This document shows positions 36,535-44,692 of a DNA stretch of 64,000 bases, piece after piece. Every line of letters begins with the position of its first letter. Positions within the stretch are counted from its first letter, which is position 1. This stretch comes from Arthrobacter sp. RIT-PI-e. Lineage in GTDB: Bacteria > Actinomycetota > Actinomycetes > Actinomycetales > Micrococcaceae. The position numbers and the translations under genes are program-made. The notes beneath the pieces were generated by a model. That model did no database searches. It was not told the origin of the DNA and saw only the letters and a program-made list of their open reading frames with translations. The DNA lies in contig NZ_LGIU01000081.1 in assembly GCF_001187915.1 (NCBI RefSeq), positions 1 through 64,000 of the forward strand, given 5' to 3'.

Positions 36535-37514
36535 CAGGCGCCTACCGCCGTCGACCGGGGGAGCACCATGCCCGGTGTGCGCTCCGGCAGGCTGAACAGC
36601 ATGGTGGTCCCGCGTCCGGGCGTACTGTCGACGAACACGTCACCTCCGTGCATCTGGACGATCTGCCGGGTGATCACCAGCCCGAGTCCCGTGCCGTCCT
36701 GCAGTGGCCTGCCGCTGGAGAACCGGGTGAACAGTTCCCTGCGCTGGGTCTCCGGCATGCCGTCGCCGTCGTCGTTCACGGAGATGAGCACCTGGTCGTC
36801 GGCGTTGACGATCCGTACGGTGATGAGGCTGGCATTGGCCGCGTGGGCCACCGCGTTGTTGATGAGGTTGGTCATGGCCTGCCGGATCAGGGCGCTGTCG
36901 GCCCAGGCCCTCGGCGGTGCTCCGGGGCAGTCGAGGGCGAACTGGACGGGGTGCAGCTGGCGTAGCTCACTGATCACCGTGGAGGCCAGTACGCGCAGGT
37001 TGACCCGGTGGAGGTGGAGTTCGAACATCCCGGCGTCGATCCGCGCCTGGGTCAGCAGATCCTCCGCGAGGGCGATCACCGCGTGGCAGTTGCCGCTGAT
37101 GGTCGTGACGAAGCGGGCCTGGCTGTCGGTCAGCGGTCCGGGGGAACGCTCTCCGAGGAGGTCGGCTGCGCCTCGGATCAGGGCGAGGGGGGTGCGGATC
37201 TCGTGGCTCACCACGGAGATCTGGTCCGCATTGCGCTGCGCGATGCTGCGCAGGCGGCTGATCTCGGCGCGGTCCGAGAGCCAGGACCGCACGATCAGGA
37301 ACAGCGCGATGATGGAGCCGATGGCCAGGGTGTCGAACGTGAGGGCGGCGAGGGTGTCACCGGCCGGGACGATGCTGCTGAGGAGGAACAATCCAGCCAG
37401 AAGGGCGAAGAAGAGGGCCGCGCCGATCCGGACCACGCGCGGCAGGGGCATGCGGCTGGCCAGGAACAGGCCGAGCATCGCTCCCGCGGCCGAGCAGTAG
37501 TAGAGCCAGTTCAC
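36534..37514 (-). CDS. Sensor histidine kinase
   Basis: A 326-residue membrane kinase. It has two or three hydrophobic segments in the first 77 residues with almost no outside loop, so it may sense inside the membrane or through the transporter. The HisKA domain carries His104 in VVSHEIRTPLALI. The HATPase domain has N-box NLINNAVAHA, G1 NDDGDGMPE, and G2 GTGLGLVITRQIVQMHGG. First gene of the island unit, overlapping the regulator gene by one base. Input signal unknown. Confidence 0.92.
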   Translation of the reverse strand: MNWLYYCSAAGAMLGLFLASRMPLPRVVRIGAALFFALLAGLFLLSSIVPAGDTLAALTFDTLAIGSIIALFLIVRSWLSDRAEISRLRSIAQRNADQISVVSHEIRTPLALIRGAADLLGERSPGPLTDSQARFVTTISGNCHAVIALAEDLLTQARIDAGMFELHLHRVNLRVLASTVISELRQLHPVQFALDCPGAPPRAWADSALIRQAMTNLINNAVAHAANASLITVRIVNADDQVLISVNDDGDGMPETQRRELFTRFSSGRPLQDGTGLGLVITRQIVQMHGGDVFVDSTPGRGTTMLFSLPERTPGMVLPRSTAVGA

Positions 37515-38012
37515 CTAAGCAGTGTAGATGTCACGGAACCCATCGATTCTGGCGCATGGGTCTGTTGTCAGGATGGGACACGCTGCAGGCTGACCTGCCT
37601 TCACGAAGCAGGATCGAGACAGCACTGTCGATCGTGGCCGGTTCCGGCCTTGCTGCGGTCGACTCCTCTTGGGGGATACGGATCACGAAGCAGGGCGAAC
37701 AGCTCCGGCGGTCCGTGGAAGGTTCCGAGTGGATACGGCTGATGCCGAGTGCGATCAGCGACCTGCCAGCAGGACATGAGTCGAAGTGCACGCCGCTGAG
37801 TCTGCCCGAGTCGGTCTATGCCCCGGCGCGTGAGGACTACGTGAACCTGGGTAGTCGCAGGGCTGAAGCAAGATCGCGACATCGCTGGTGGTAGCCCACC
37901 CCTTGTCGGCGCTCCCGTCGGTGACGCGGCCGGGCGAGGGTCGCCGGACGCTGAGGCCGAGGACGGTGTCGGGGTCGTGGATCGTCTGTGATGTTGTCCG
38001 ATGACGGAATGC
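37515..38012. other. 498-bp gene-poor stretch before the right repeat
   Basis: No supported gene. It should contain the promoter of the kinase gene on the minus strand. Short frames on both strands (up to about 110 codons) have no recognisable motif. Composition is mixed and lower in G/C than the core genome, as in the left flank of the island. Confidence 0.5.
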
Positions 38013-38037
38013 GGTGGAGTTCCGCTTTAACGTCTAG
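38013..38037 (+). repeat. Right copy of ychF 3'-end repeat (attR-like)
   Basis: 24 of 25 bases equal to 29489-29513. Read in the ychF frame it encodes VEFRFNV and the TAG stop, preceded by a stop three codons upstream, so it is a tail fragment and not a gene. About 20 bases before it show weaker likeness to the ychF sequence (TGTCCGA followed by a G-rich match). Confidence 0.6.
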
Positions 38038-38063
38038 CGTTATTGACGCTTGTCGTTATACAT
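38038..38063 (+). promoter_or_regulatory. Candidate higBA promoter/operator
   Basis: Two direct copies of CGTTAT start at 38038 and 38054 and the second overlaps a -10-like TATACA (38057-38062). HigA-type antitoxins repress their own operon by binding such sites over the promoter. No good -35 is seen at the correct distance, so this is tentative. Confidence 0.3.
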
Positions 38064-38070
38064 TGATTTG

Positions 38071-38352
38071 GTGATCAGGTCGTTCGGCAGCAAGGACACC
38101 GAACGAATCTGGCATGAGCAGTACGTCAAGCGTGTAGACCGGACGGTGCAACGGGCGACCCTGCGGAAGCTCGAGTTGATCCATGCGGCGAAGGATGTCG
38201 AGGACCTGCGGATTCCCCCGGGGAATCGGCTGGAGCGACTCGCCGGCGATCGTCGTGGTCAGCACAGCATCAGGGTGAACGCCCAGTGGCGTCTCTGCTT
38301 CGTCTGGAGAGATGGAGGTGTGGAAGATGTCGAACTCGTCGACTACCACTGA
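38071..38352 (+). CDS. higB: HigB/RelE-family toxin
   Basis: A 93-residue mRNA interferase of the HigB (YoeB/RelE-like) family that cleaves mRNA at the ribosome. It starts VIRSFGSKDTERIWHEQY and has ATLRKLELIHAAKDVEDLRI, PPGNRLERLAGDRRGQHSIR and the C-terminal WRLCFVWRDGGVEDVELVDYH, with the family's Arg and His residues retained. The GTG at 38071 matches the usual IRSF start. It overlaps the antitoxin gene by 26 bp. It starts only 34 bp after the right copy of the ychF tail. Confidence 0.92.
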   Translation: MIRSFGSKDTERIWHEQYVKRVDRTVQRATLRKLELIHAAKDVEDLRIPPGNRLERLAGDRRGQHSIRVNAQWRLCFVWRDGGVEDVELVDYH

Positions 38353-38647
38353 GAACGACCTGATCGAGCCGATCCATCCTGGGGAGATCCTCATGGAGGA
38401 CTTCATCGAGGCCTTCGGGATAACACAGAACAAGCTCGCAGTTTCGATCGGAGTGCCGCCGCGGCGCATCAACGAGATCGTGCACGGCAAGCGCGGCATC
38501 ACGGCCGATACAGCGATCCGCCTCGCCCGGTACTTCGGCACGTCCGAGGAGCTGTGGATGAATCTGCAGTCCAACTACGAGCTTCGACTTGAGCGCCGAG
38601 TGCTGAGTAAGAAGGTTGCCGCGATCACGCCCCTGGAGGTGGCGTGA
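38327..38647 (+). CDS. higA: HigA-family antitoxin, XRE/VapI-type
   Basis: A 106-residue antitoxin and autorepressor. The VapI/HigA core is PIHPGEILMEDFIEAFGITQ, then a helix-turn-helix (NKLAVSIGVPPRRINEIVHG) and RGITADTAIRLARYFGTSEE, LWMNLQSNYEL. ATG 38327 has GGAGG eight bases upstream inside higB. Toxin first, antitoxin second is the higBA order. Confidence 0.92.
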   Translation: MSNSSTTTENDLIEPIHPGEILMEDFIEAFGITQNKLAVSIGVPPRRINEIVHGKRGITADTAIRLARYFGTSEELWMNLQSNYELRLERRVLSKKVAAITPLEVA

Positions 38648-38927
38648 ACGTCAGAGCATCTGTGGTCGTCCATCGCGGCGAGGCCGGCGGATGATTCAGT
38701 AAGGGTCCGGAGCGTCGAGGTTTCCAGGTGTGTTCTGTGTCATGAGTCCGTGTGCTTGGTAACCATCAACCCTACTAGCTGTAGTTCCCCCCTGTCCGCC
38801 GGGCGGGTTCGATCCGGACAAGGGCATGGTGTCGTTACCTGCCTTGTCGAGGTGGACGATCGGGTGCGCAACGAAGGTCCCGGAGCTCGATTGTCCCGAC
38901 CGTGGACGGGAATGTCAGGATGGCCAT

Positions 38928-39584
38928 ATGGATCTGAGCTACTTCTGGAACGGGTGGTCCCCGCTCTGGCACACCTTGCTCATCGGCTCTGTCGGCTACC
39001 TGACCTTGGTCTTCCTGCTGCGTGGGACGGGGCCGCGCACGATGGCGAAGATGACCCCGTTGGACTTCGTCATCGCGGTGAGCCTCGGCTCGGTGTTCGG
39101 CCGCGTCGTCACTGCGGTGGAAGTGAGTCTCGCCCAGGCGGTCCTGGCATTGATCCTGCTGGTGGCGGTCCAATGGGCGCTGGCCACCGCTCGCTCCCGG
39201 TGGAACTCCGCCCGCCGGATCCTCGACTCGCCCCCGGTTCGGCTCTACTACGACGGTGAGGTCCGGCTGAAGGCGTTGCGTCGGCACCGGCTCACCGAAG
39301 TCGACATCCACACCGCCGCCCGCCAGTCCGGGCACGGCTCGCTGGCTGACGTCCAGGCGGTGATCCTGCACCAGGACGGCTCGGTCGGTGTCATCGGACA
39401 GGGTTCGATGGGAGACGGCTCCAGTGTGCTGCCGTTCGTCGAGCGCGCCATCGTTGAGCTCCAGCGCATAGTCACACACCCGCTCCTGGCGCAGTCGCTG
39501 CTCGACACGCGGGGCGCGGGCCACTGTCGCCTTGGACGTCACCGACTCCGCGGGAAAAGCGCGGCTGTCCCGGTCCAGAGGTGA
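38928..39584 (+). CDS. DUF421 membrane protein, YetF/YcaP-like
   Basis: A 218-residue protein with three membrane helices: HTLLIGSVGYLTLVFLLRG, PLDFVIAVSLGSVFGRVV, and AQAVLALILLVAVQWALA. The cytoplasmic DUF421 domain follows (PVRLYYDGEVRLKALRRHRL, VDIHTAARQSGHGSLADVQA, VILHQDGSVGVIG). The last about 40 residues are basic and unlike the family, perhaps a run-on after a small frame change. ATG 38928 follows AGGA at a good distance. Function unknown. Confidence 0.8.
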   Translation: MDLSYFWNGWSPLWHTLLIGSVGYLTLVFLLRGTGPRTMAKMTPLDFVIAVSLGSVFGRVVTAVEVSLAQAVLALILLVAVQWALATARSRWNSARRILDSPPVRLYYDGEVRLKALRRHRLTEVDIHTAARQSGHGSLADVQAVILHQDGSVGVIGQGSMGDGSSVLPFVERAIVELQRIVTHPLLAQSLLDTRGAGHCRLGRHRLRGKSAAVPVQR

Positions 39585-39590
39585 CCCTGA

Positions 39591-39620
39591 TTGGTTTCTT
39601 CTCCGTGTAGTGCGTAAGGT
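39591..39620 (+). promoter_or_regulatory. Promoter of tRNA-fMet
   Basis: TTGGTT (39591-39596) and TAAGGT (39615-39620) are separated by 18 bp, and the -10 lies 11 bp before the mature tRNA start, a normal distance for a stable RNA promoter. Confidence 0.45.
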
Positions 39621-39631
39621 CGATGATGCGC

Positions 39632-39705
39632 CGCGGGGTGGAGCAGTTCGGTAGCTCGCTGGGCTCATAACCCAGAGGTCACAGGTTCAAATCCTGTCCC
39701 CGCAA
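39632..39705 (+). tRNA. Initiator tRNA-Met (CAT)
   Basis: A full cloverleaf. The acceptor CGCGGGG pairs with CCCCGC, leaving C1 opposite A72 unpaired. The anticodon loop CTCATAA is held by a stem with three GGG/CCC pairs. The T arm is ACAGGTTCAAATCCTGT. C1-A72 mismatch plus three G:C pairs identify the initiator rather than the elongator. The 3' sequence continues ACAAG, so CCA is not fully encoded. Confidence 0.95.
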
Positions 39706-39739
39706 CAAGAGGGCACCTACTCACGATCATGCTGAGTAG

Positions 39740-40611
39740 GTGCCCGAACTGCATCAGGCCGTGTTCACGGTGCCACACGGTGATGGGTCTGCTGCACCGA
39801 CAGGTTGCAGTTCGGCCTGTCCCGTGGTTCCCGCTCTGGGGCAGGGAACGTGGAACCTGGGCGATTCTCCTTCCAGCCGGAATGCTGAGATCGAAGCGCT
39901 GCGTACGGGTATCGATCTTGGTCTGACTGTGATCGATACCGCCGAGATGTACGGTGATGGACACAGTGAGGTCCTTGTCGGAGAAGCCATCAGGGGCAGG
40001 CGCGATGAGGTTTTCCTGGTGAGCAAGGTCCTACCCTCGAACGCGTCCGCGGCAGGCACGATCAAGGCCTGTCATGCAAGCCTGGACTGTCTGGGCACTG
40101 ACTGCTTGGACCTGTATCTCCTGCACTGGCGGGGGAGATTCCCGTTCGAGGAGACCGTCGCAGCGTTCGATTCCCTCGTCGAAGAGGGCTCGATCCGTGC
40201 GCGGGTATGAGCAACCTCGACACCGACGAGCTGCAGAGTCTACCTGAGGGGTGCCAGACCGATCAGGTGCTGTACAACCTGACCCGTCGCGGTCCGGAGT
40301 TCGACCTGATGCCATGGTCCGCGTCAACGAAGATGCCCGTGATGGCCTCTTCGCCCGTCGAGCAGGGACGACTACTCGGCAACCCGGATCTGACACAGAT
40401 CGCACGTGAGCTCGGCGCGACGCCCGCGCAGGTCGCTCTGGCGTGGACGATGCGCACCGGCAGCGTGCTCGCGATCCCGAAGGCCTCGACCGCCGAGCAT
40501 GTGCTCGAGAATGCCGCCGCCCGCGACCTCCACCTCCGCGACACCGATCTCGAACGCCTCGATCGGGCGTTCCCGCCGCCGACGCACCCGGAGCCCCTCG
40601 AAATGCTGTGA
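39740..40611 (+). pseudogene. Aldo/keto reductase, frameshifted
   Basis: Two frames together make one AKR. Frame one (to 40210) has [38 protein letters not shown] (catalytic Asp and Tyr), the catalytic-lysine strand [13 protein letters not shown] and [16 protein letters not shown]. Frame two (from about 40200) continues SNLDTDEL, DQVLYNLTRRGPEFDLMPW, GATPAQVALAWTMRTGSVLA and AIPKAS. The break is at about 40195-40210, where a Trp-Gly-Val-Ser-Asn sequence is expected; about one base has been lost. The first 28 codons of frame one do not look like AKR. NADPH-dependent reduction of a carbonyl is the family reaction. The surrounding sequence is not a homopolymer patch, so real decay is more likely than in other cases here. 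Confidence 0.75.
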
Positions 40612-40871
40612 TACACCTCAGCGTCGGGATCACCGCCGGCCCGCCTGCCCGCCTGCCCGTTGTTGTTGCGTCCGATGTTCTCAGCTCGGGACGCTGGGTG
40701 CGGCTGTTCGAATTACCCGGTGATTCCGGACCCGGCGACGGCGAGCCCGACCAAGCAGTCGGCGGCTGTTCGAGCAGATGAGAATTCCGTGGCTGGATCG
40801 TGTCAGCTCATCTCGCCTGTCACCACAGCACGCGTGACAGCACGAGAAGAGGCCGCCTGGTAGCCTGCAGC

Positions 40872-41066
40872 ATGAGAACCACGAGCCGGAGGATGTACGA
40901 CGCCGTGGTGCTGGCTGCTGCGGTCACGGGGATCGCCTTCTTCTGGCTCCTGGCCCAGGGGTCCGTCAGTCAGAGCCTCGTCGCCGTGGTCATACCACTT
41001 TGCTTCGGCGTCATCGTCGTCACCATCCTGACCGCGGTCCTTCACCACCAGCGTCGGCAGCCCTGA
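40872..41066 (+). CDS. Small hypothetical membrane protein
   Basis: A 64-residue frame with two hydrophobic segments (AVVLAAAVTGIAFFWLLAQ and LVAVVIPLCFGVIVVTILTAVL) joined by a short polar loop and ending HHQRRQP. Start ATG 40872; no strong RBS. Not recognised. It stands alone between the AKR remnant and the LacI gene. The codon pattern fits coding but certainty is modest. Confidence 0.4.
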   Translation: MRTTSRRMYDAVVLAAAVTGIAFFWLLAQGSVSQSLVAVVIPLCFGVIVVTILTAVLHHQRRQP

Positions 41067-41207
41067 CGACGTCGGGCTCCGACCTTTCACCACGTAGCGG
41101 TTCCGAGGGCAGGGCGTGTGCGTAGTAGTTCCCCGACCTGGCCGACGTGGAGACCGGCTGCACTGCGGCAGTCTGATCACACTATCGAGAAGGGCGAGCT
41201 CGGATGC

Positions 41208-42212
41208 TCAGCAACGAGTTGTCCCCCGGACCACCAGAGTGCTCGGGCTGGTGAGTTGCTGCGGCGCGACGTCGCGGTCCTCGATGCGTTGGTCGATCAG
41301 CCGTACGGCGTGCTCGACCATCCAGTCGTGACCCGGATCGATGGTCGTCAGTCCAGGGGGGACGTGCTCGCCGAAGGACAGGTTGTCGAAGCCGACGAGT
41401 TGCAGGTCTTCCGGGATCCGACGTCCAGCATCGCGTGCGCCGGCCATCGCGCCGAAGGCGACCTGGTCGGTGACGGCGAAGATGCCGTCCACGTCCGGGC
41501 TCCTCAGCAGGCGTTCCCGTACCAGTTCCCGGGCACAGGCGACCTCGAGCTCGGGCAGACGTAGTACGCCGTCCGGACTGGGCGTCAGGCCGGCATCGGT
41601 GTGCGCTCTCTCCCAGCCCTTCGTCCGGATGGCCTGCATCGACTGTTGGTCCTCGTGGCTCCCGCCGACGATCAGGACATTCCGGGCTCCGCATCCGAGA
41701 AGATGAACCGTCGCCAGGCGAGCACCGGCTTCGTTGTCGAGGCGGACGTGGTCGAAACGTACGGGCATGCCCTGTTCCCCGAGCAACACGACGGGCACGG
41801 AGGTCCGGAGGTTGTCCACGTCCTCGTACCGAAGGCCCACGACGTTCAGGAGTACGGCGTCGTAGGTCGCGAGCCGTGCGTGGGACAGAGCAGCCAGTTC
41901 CCCTTCCGCACTGGCGCCACTCTGCTCGACACTCAGGTGGCGTCCTGTCTCGGCGAGGGCGGTGGCGAGTCGTGCGGCCAGTTCACCGAAGTAGGGATGA
42001 TCGAAACGGGGCACGATCAGGCCGATGTTCCCCGTCAGGCCCTTCCGTAGCCGTCGGGCAGTGAGGTTGACCTCGTATCCCAGGCGCTCCACCGCCTCCA
42101 TGACACGCACCCGCGTCTGTGCTCCCGCTCCCGGCTGGCCGTTGATGACGTTGGACACCGTCATCAGTGAGACGCCGGACGCTTGTGCGACATCGCGCAT
42201 GGTGATGGTCAT
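41208..42212 (-). CDS. LacI-family transcriptional repressor
   Basis: A 334-residue regulator. The N-terminal headpiece is TMRDVAQASGVSLMTVSNVI with hinge RRLRKGLTGNIGLIVPRFDH. The periplasmic-binding-like sensor domain follows (VVLLGEQGMPVRFDHVRLDN, GIFAVTDQVAFGAMAGARDAG, LVGFDNLSFGEHVPPGLTTI). It is divergent from the arabinoside transport operon and a LacI-type palindrome lies in between, so it most likely represses that operon until an arabinose sugar binds. The neighbour also implies an arabino-oligosaccharide or arabinose inducer. Confidence 0.9.
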   Translation of the reverse strand: MTITMRDVAQASGVSLMTVSNVINGQPGAGAQTRVRVMEAVERLGYEVNLTARRLRKGLTGNIGLIVPRFDHPYFGELAARLATALAETGRHLSVEQSGASAEGELAALSHARLATYDAVLLNVVGLRYEDVDNLRTSVPVVLLGEQGMPVRFDHVRLDNEAGARLATVHLLGCGARNVLIVGGSHEDQQSMQAIRTKGWERAHTDAGLTPSPDGVLRLPELEVACARELVRERLLRSPDVDGIFAVTDQVAFGAMAGARDAGRRIPEDLQLVGFDNLSFGEHVPPGLTTIDPGHDWMVEHAVRLIDQRIEDRDVAPQQLTSPSTLVVRGTTRC

Positions 42213-42311
42213 GAATCTCCTCGTGGACGCCTGAGATCATCTTGGAGCACAGAGTTCGCGACGATCAAGGGGTCTGCGTCCGGATCGTTATCCTTCTTCG
42301 TTTCTCGGGTC

Positions 42312-42341
42312 TTGACCACATCTGTTTCCTGCAGTTAGCCT
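42312..42341 (+). promoter_or_regulatory. Promoter of the arabinoside operon
   Basis: TTGACC (42312-42317) and TAGCCT (42336-42341), spacer 18 bp. Transcription would begin near 42348, just before the operator and about 90 bp before the first gene. Confidence 0.45.
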
Positions 42342-42354
42342 CGTCCACACACGA

Positions 42355-42370
42355 ACTGTAACGATATAGT
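42355..42370 (+). promoter_or_regulatory. LacI-family operator
   Basis: ACTGTAACGATATAGT is an imperfect 16-bp palindrome with 12 of 16 symmetrical positions and a central CG, the usual form of LacI-family sites. It lies just downstream of the predicted start of transcription, in the gap between the divergent lacI-type gene and the transport operon. Confidence 0.5.
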
Positions 42371-42437
42371 CCGAACGTGCGAGATGCAGTCGGATCCATC
42401 GCCAGCGCCGTATTTCATGCGAATAAAGGAGTTCACC

Positions 42438-43682
42438 ATGAAGTCTCGTGCCCTACGCGTCCTCGCCCTCGCGGCCGGCGCCTCGCTCACCTTCGCCGTC
42501 GCAGGATGTGGATCCGGAGGCGCGGATGACGGAACCACCACCGTCTCGTTCCTCTCCTGGACCGGGCAGGAACAGATGGAACCCATGATCGAGGCCTTCC
42601 AGGAGGCCAACCCGGATGTGAGGATCGAGGCCTCGTACGCGCCGCCGGTGGCCGAGTACATCCAGACCCTGCAGACCCGAGTGCTCTCGGGGACGGCGCC
42701 CGACGTCTTCGTCGTCGCCGCCGAGAACAAGACCAACCTGATCCAGTCCGGGGCGGTCGTCGACCTCACGGGTGAACCGTTCATGGAGGGTGTGCAGTCG
42801 TTCAACCTGGACACCTACGGCAGTGACGGGGCGCAGTACGGACTGTCGCTGTCCTCCTGGGCAGCGGGGTACGCATACAACGAGGACATGCTCGCCGAGG
42901 TCGGTTACGACGGCATCCCCGAGACGTGGGACGAGTTCCTGACGATGCTGCAGAAGCTCAAGGACGCCGGTCACACGCCGTTCCTCGAGAGCGTGGACCA
43001 GATGCCGACGACGGTCTCGGCGATGCTCGGAGCGCAGACCGCCCAGATGGACCCGGCCATGGACGAGCTCATCTTCTCCGGCGAGTCCACCTTCGCCGAG
43101 CAGTGGACGCCGATCCTCGAGGACTACAACCAGCTCTACACCGAGGACCTCGTGTCCTCCGACGTCGTCGCCCTCGACGGTGACCAGGTGCGCGACGAGT
43201 TCGCCAATGAGCGCGTGGCCGTCATCAACGCAGGACCGTGGATCATCAACGCGGTGGAGGAGGCCAACCCGGACCTCAACTGGTCCTTCGCCCAGGTACC
43301 CGGTCGTGACGGCGGCATGCCGTTCCAGGCCGGAGCCGCTGCCCCCGGGTACGCGATCAGCGCCAACGCGGACGAGGAGACGCAGGCGGCAGCCAAGACG
43401 TTCCTCACCTGGCTCGCATCGGAGGACGGTGTCCAGATGTTCCACGAGGCCACGAACGACGTGACGGTCACCGACAACTTCCAGCCCGAGGTCAACCCGG
43501 TCTTCGAGCCGCTGGTCGAGCCGATCCGTGAGGGAGAGCTCTACCTCCCCATGATCTCCTGGCAGCGGGACGAGGATCGACTGAACATCGAGGTGGTTGC
43601 GCAGATCCAACGGATGATCCAGGGTGCGGTCTCGCCCGAACAGGTCGCCTCCGCCCTCGATTCGCAGCTCTCCGGCTCCTGA
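42438..43682 (+). CDS. Sugar ABC transporter binding lipoprotein (CUT1)
   Basis: A 414-residue receptor of the carbohydrate uptake type 1 class. Lipobox VAGC gives Cys24. The mature part has TTVSFLSWTGQEQMEPMIEA, FQEANPDVRIEASYAPP, the typical GTAPDVFVVAAEN, YGLSLSSWAAGYAYNEDML, GIPETWDEFLTMLQKLKDAG and the C-terminal NADEETQAAAKTFLTWLAS. AAAGGAG precedes ATG 42438. Head of a four-gene operon with two permeases and GH51; it likely binds arabinose or arabino-oligosaccharides (inferred from GH51). Confidence 0.92.
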   Translation: MKSRALRVLALAAGASLTFAVAGCGSGGADDGTTTVSFLSWTGQEQMEPMIEAFQEANPDVRIEASYAPPVAEYIQTLQTRVLSGTAPDVFVVAAENKTNLIQSGAVVDLTGEPFMEGVQSFNLDTYGSDGAQYGLSLSSWAAGYAYNEDMLAEVGYDGIPETWDEFLTMLQKLKDAGHTPFLESVDQMPTTVSAMLGAQTAQMDPAMDELIFSGESTFAEQWTPILEDYNQLYTEDLVSSDVVALDGDQVRDEFANERVAVINAGPWIINAVEEANPDLNWSFAQVPGRDGGMPFQAGAAAPGYAISANADEETQAAAKTFLTWLASEDGVQMFHEATNDVTVTDNFQPEVNPVFEPLVEPIREGELYLPMISWQRDEDRLNIEVVAQIQRMIQGAVSPEQVASALDSQLSGS

Positions 43683-43741
43683 ACTCCGGCCCGGGTGTGG
43701 TGGGACTGCCCTGGCCCACCACACCCGCAACGAGGTAAATC

Positions 43742-44692
43742 ATGCTGACACTTGTCTCGCGCAACTCTCCCGCAGCCCCCTCCGGCAACCGACGCCGTCG
43801 TTCGATCGAAGGAGGCTGGAAGCAGATCACCATCAACCGGGCCTTCCTGTTGCCTGCGGTGGTCGTCTTCGTCTTCCTGTTCATCATCCCGCTGGCCCAG
43901 GGCTTCTACTGGAGCCTCACCGATTTCACGGGCTACAACCCGGAGGCCAATTTCATCGGCATGGCCAACTATGCCGAGATCCTCCGTGATCCCTCGATGC
44001 TCTCGGCCCTGGCCTTCACGGTGCTCTTCGCCGTCGGGACGACCGTGATCGTCACCTGCCTGGCGATCCCGCTCGCCGTGCAGTTGAACAAGGTGTTCCT
44101 GGGCCGCAACTTCGTCCGCTCGCTCTGGTTCTTCCCCGCCGTGCCCAGTATGGCGATCCTCGGACTGGTGTGGAGCTACATCCTCTCGCCGTTGCCGTCG
44201 GGGGTCCTCAACACCACGCTGAACAACTGGTTCGGGATCGACGCCGTGTCCTGGCTCTCCGACAACTCGCTGGCGCGGATGTCGGTCATCCTCGTCGGTG
44301 TCTGGGCGCAGGTGGGCTGGCATGCCGTGCTCTACGTCGCCTACCTCCAGGCGATCCCCACCGAGTACTACGAAGTGGCGAAGATCGACGGCGCCAGCGC
44401 CCGTCAGCAGTTCTTCAGCATCACCCTGCCCCTGCTGACCCCGGCGATGGTCATCAGCTCCTTCCTGCTGCTCACCGGCGGCCTCAAGGTGTTCGAGCTC
44501 CCCTACACCCTCACCAACGGGGGCCCGGGCTTCGCGACGAACACGATCACGCAGGCGCTCATCACCTCCGGCGTCAGCCAGGGCCGCTACGGACTGGCAT
44601 CGGCGCTCGCCGTGATGTTCACGATCGTCGTCGCGATCGTGGGATTCAGCCAGCTGAAGGTGACCACCATGATCAGTAGGAGGTTCTCGTGA
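43742..44692 (+). CDS. Sugar ABC transporter permease, MalF-type
   Basis: A 316-residue CUT1 permease with six helices. It begins with a polar tail, then ITINRAFLLPAVVVFVFLFI, QGFYWSLTDFTGYNPEANFIG, and carries the EAA loop EYYEVAKIDGASARQQFFSI followed by LPLLTPAMVISSF. The end has NTITQALITSGVSQGRYG. The stop overlaps the GTG of the next permease. No ATPase gene is present in this operon; CUT1 systems in actinobacteria often share a distant MsiK-type ATPase. Confidence 0.92.
   Translation: MLTLVSRNSPAAPSGNRRRRSIEGGWKQITINRAFLLPAVVVFVFLFIIPLAQGFYWSLTDFTGYNPEANFIGMANYAEILRDPSMLSALAFTVLFAVGTTVIVTCLAIPLAVQLNKVFLGRNFVRSLWFFPAVPSMAILGLVWSYILSPLPSGVLNTTLNNWFGIDAVSWLSDNSLARMSVILVGVWAQVGWHAVLYVAYLQAIPTEYYEVAKIDGASARQQFFSITLPLLTPAMVISSFLLLTGGLKVFELPYTLTNGGPGFATNTITQALITSGVSQGRYGLASALAVMFTIVVAIVGFSQLKVTTMISRRFS

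Larger units (their letters stand above)
29489..38037. mobile_element. Candidate genomic island at the ychF 3' end
   Basis: Bounded by direct copies of the ychF tail, the pattern left when an element inserts into the 3' end of a gene and restores it. All six intact genes inside lie on the minus strand and form one transport/signalling unit. The outermost 0.5-0.65 kb at both ends are gene-poor and visibly richer in A/T than the neighbourhood. No integrase, excisionase or transposase is recognisable, so if this is an integrative element it has decayed. Extent is inferred from the repeats only. Confidence 0.45.

Noticed and set aside
37556-37894. 112-codon frame in the right flank of the island as a transposase remnant
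   Set aside because: No DDE or Tyr recombinase residues and no inverted repeats around it.
38750-39259. 169-codon frame upstream of and overlapping the DUF421 gene
   Set aside because: Shadow frame; the overlapping frame has the membrane helices and domain of DUF421.
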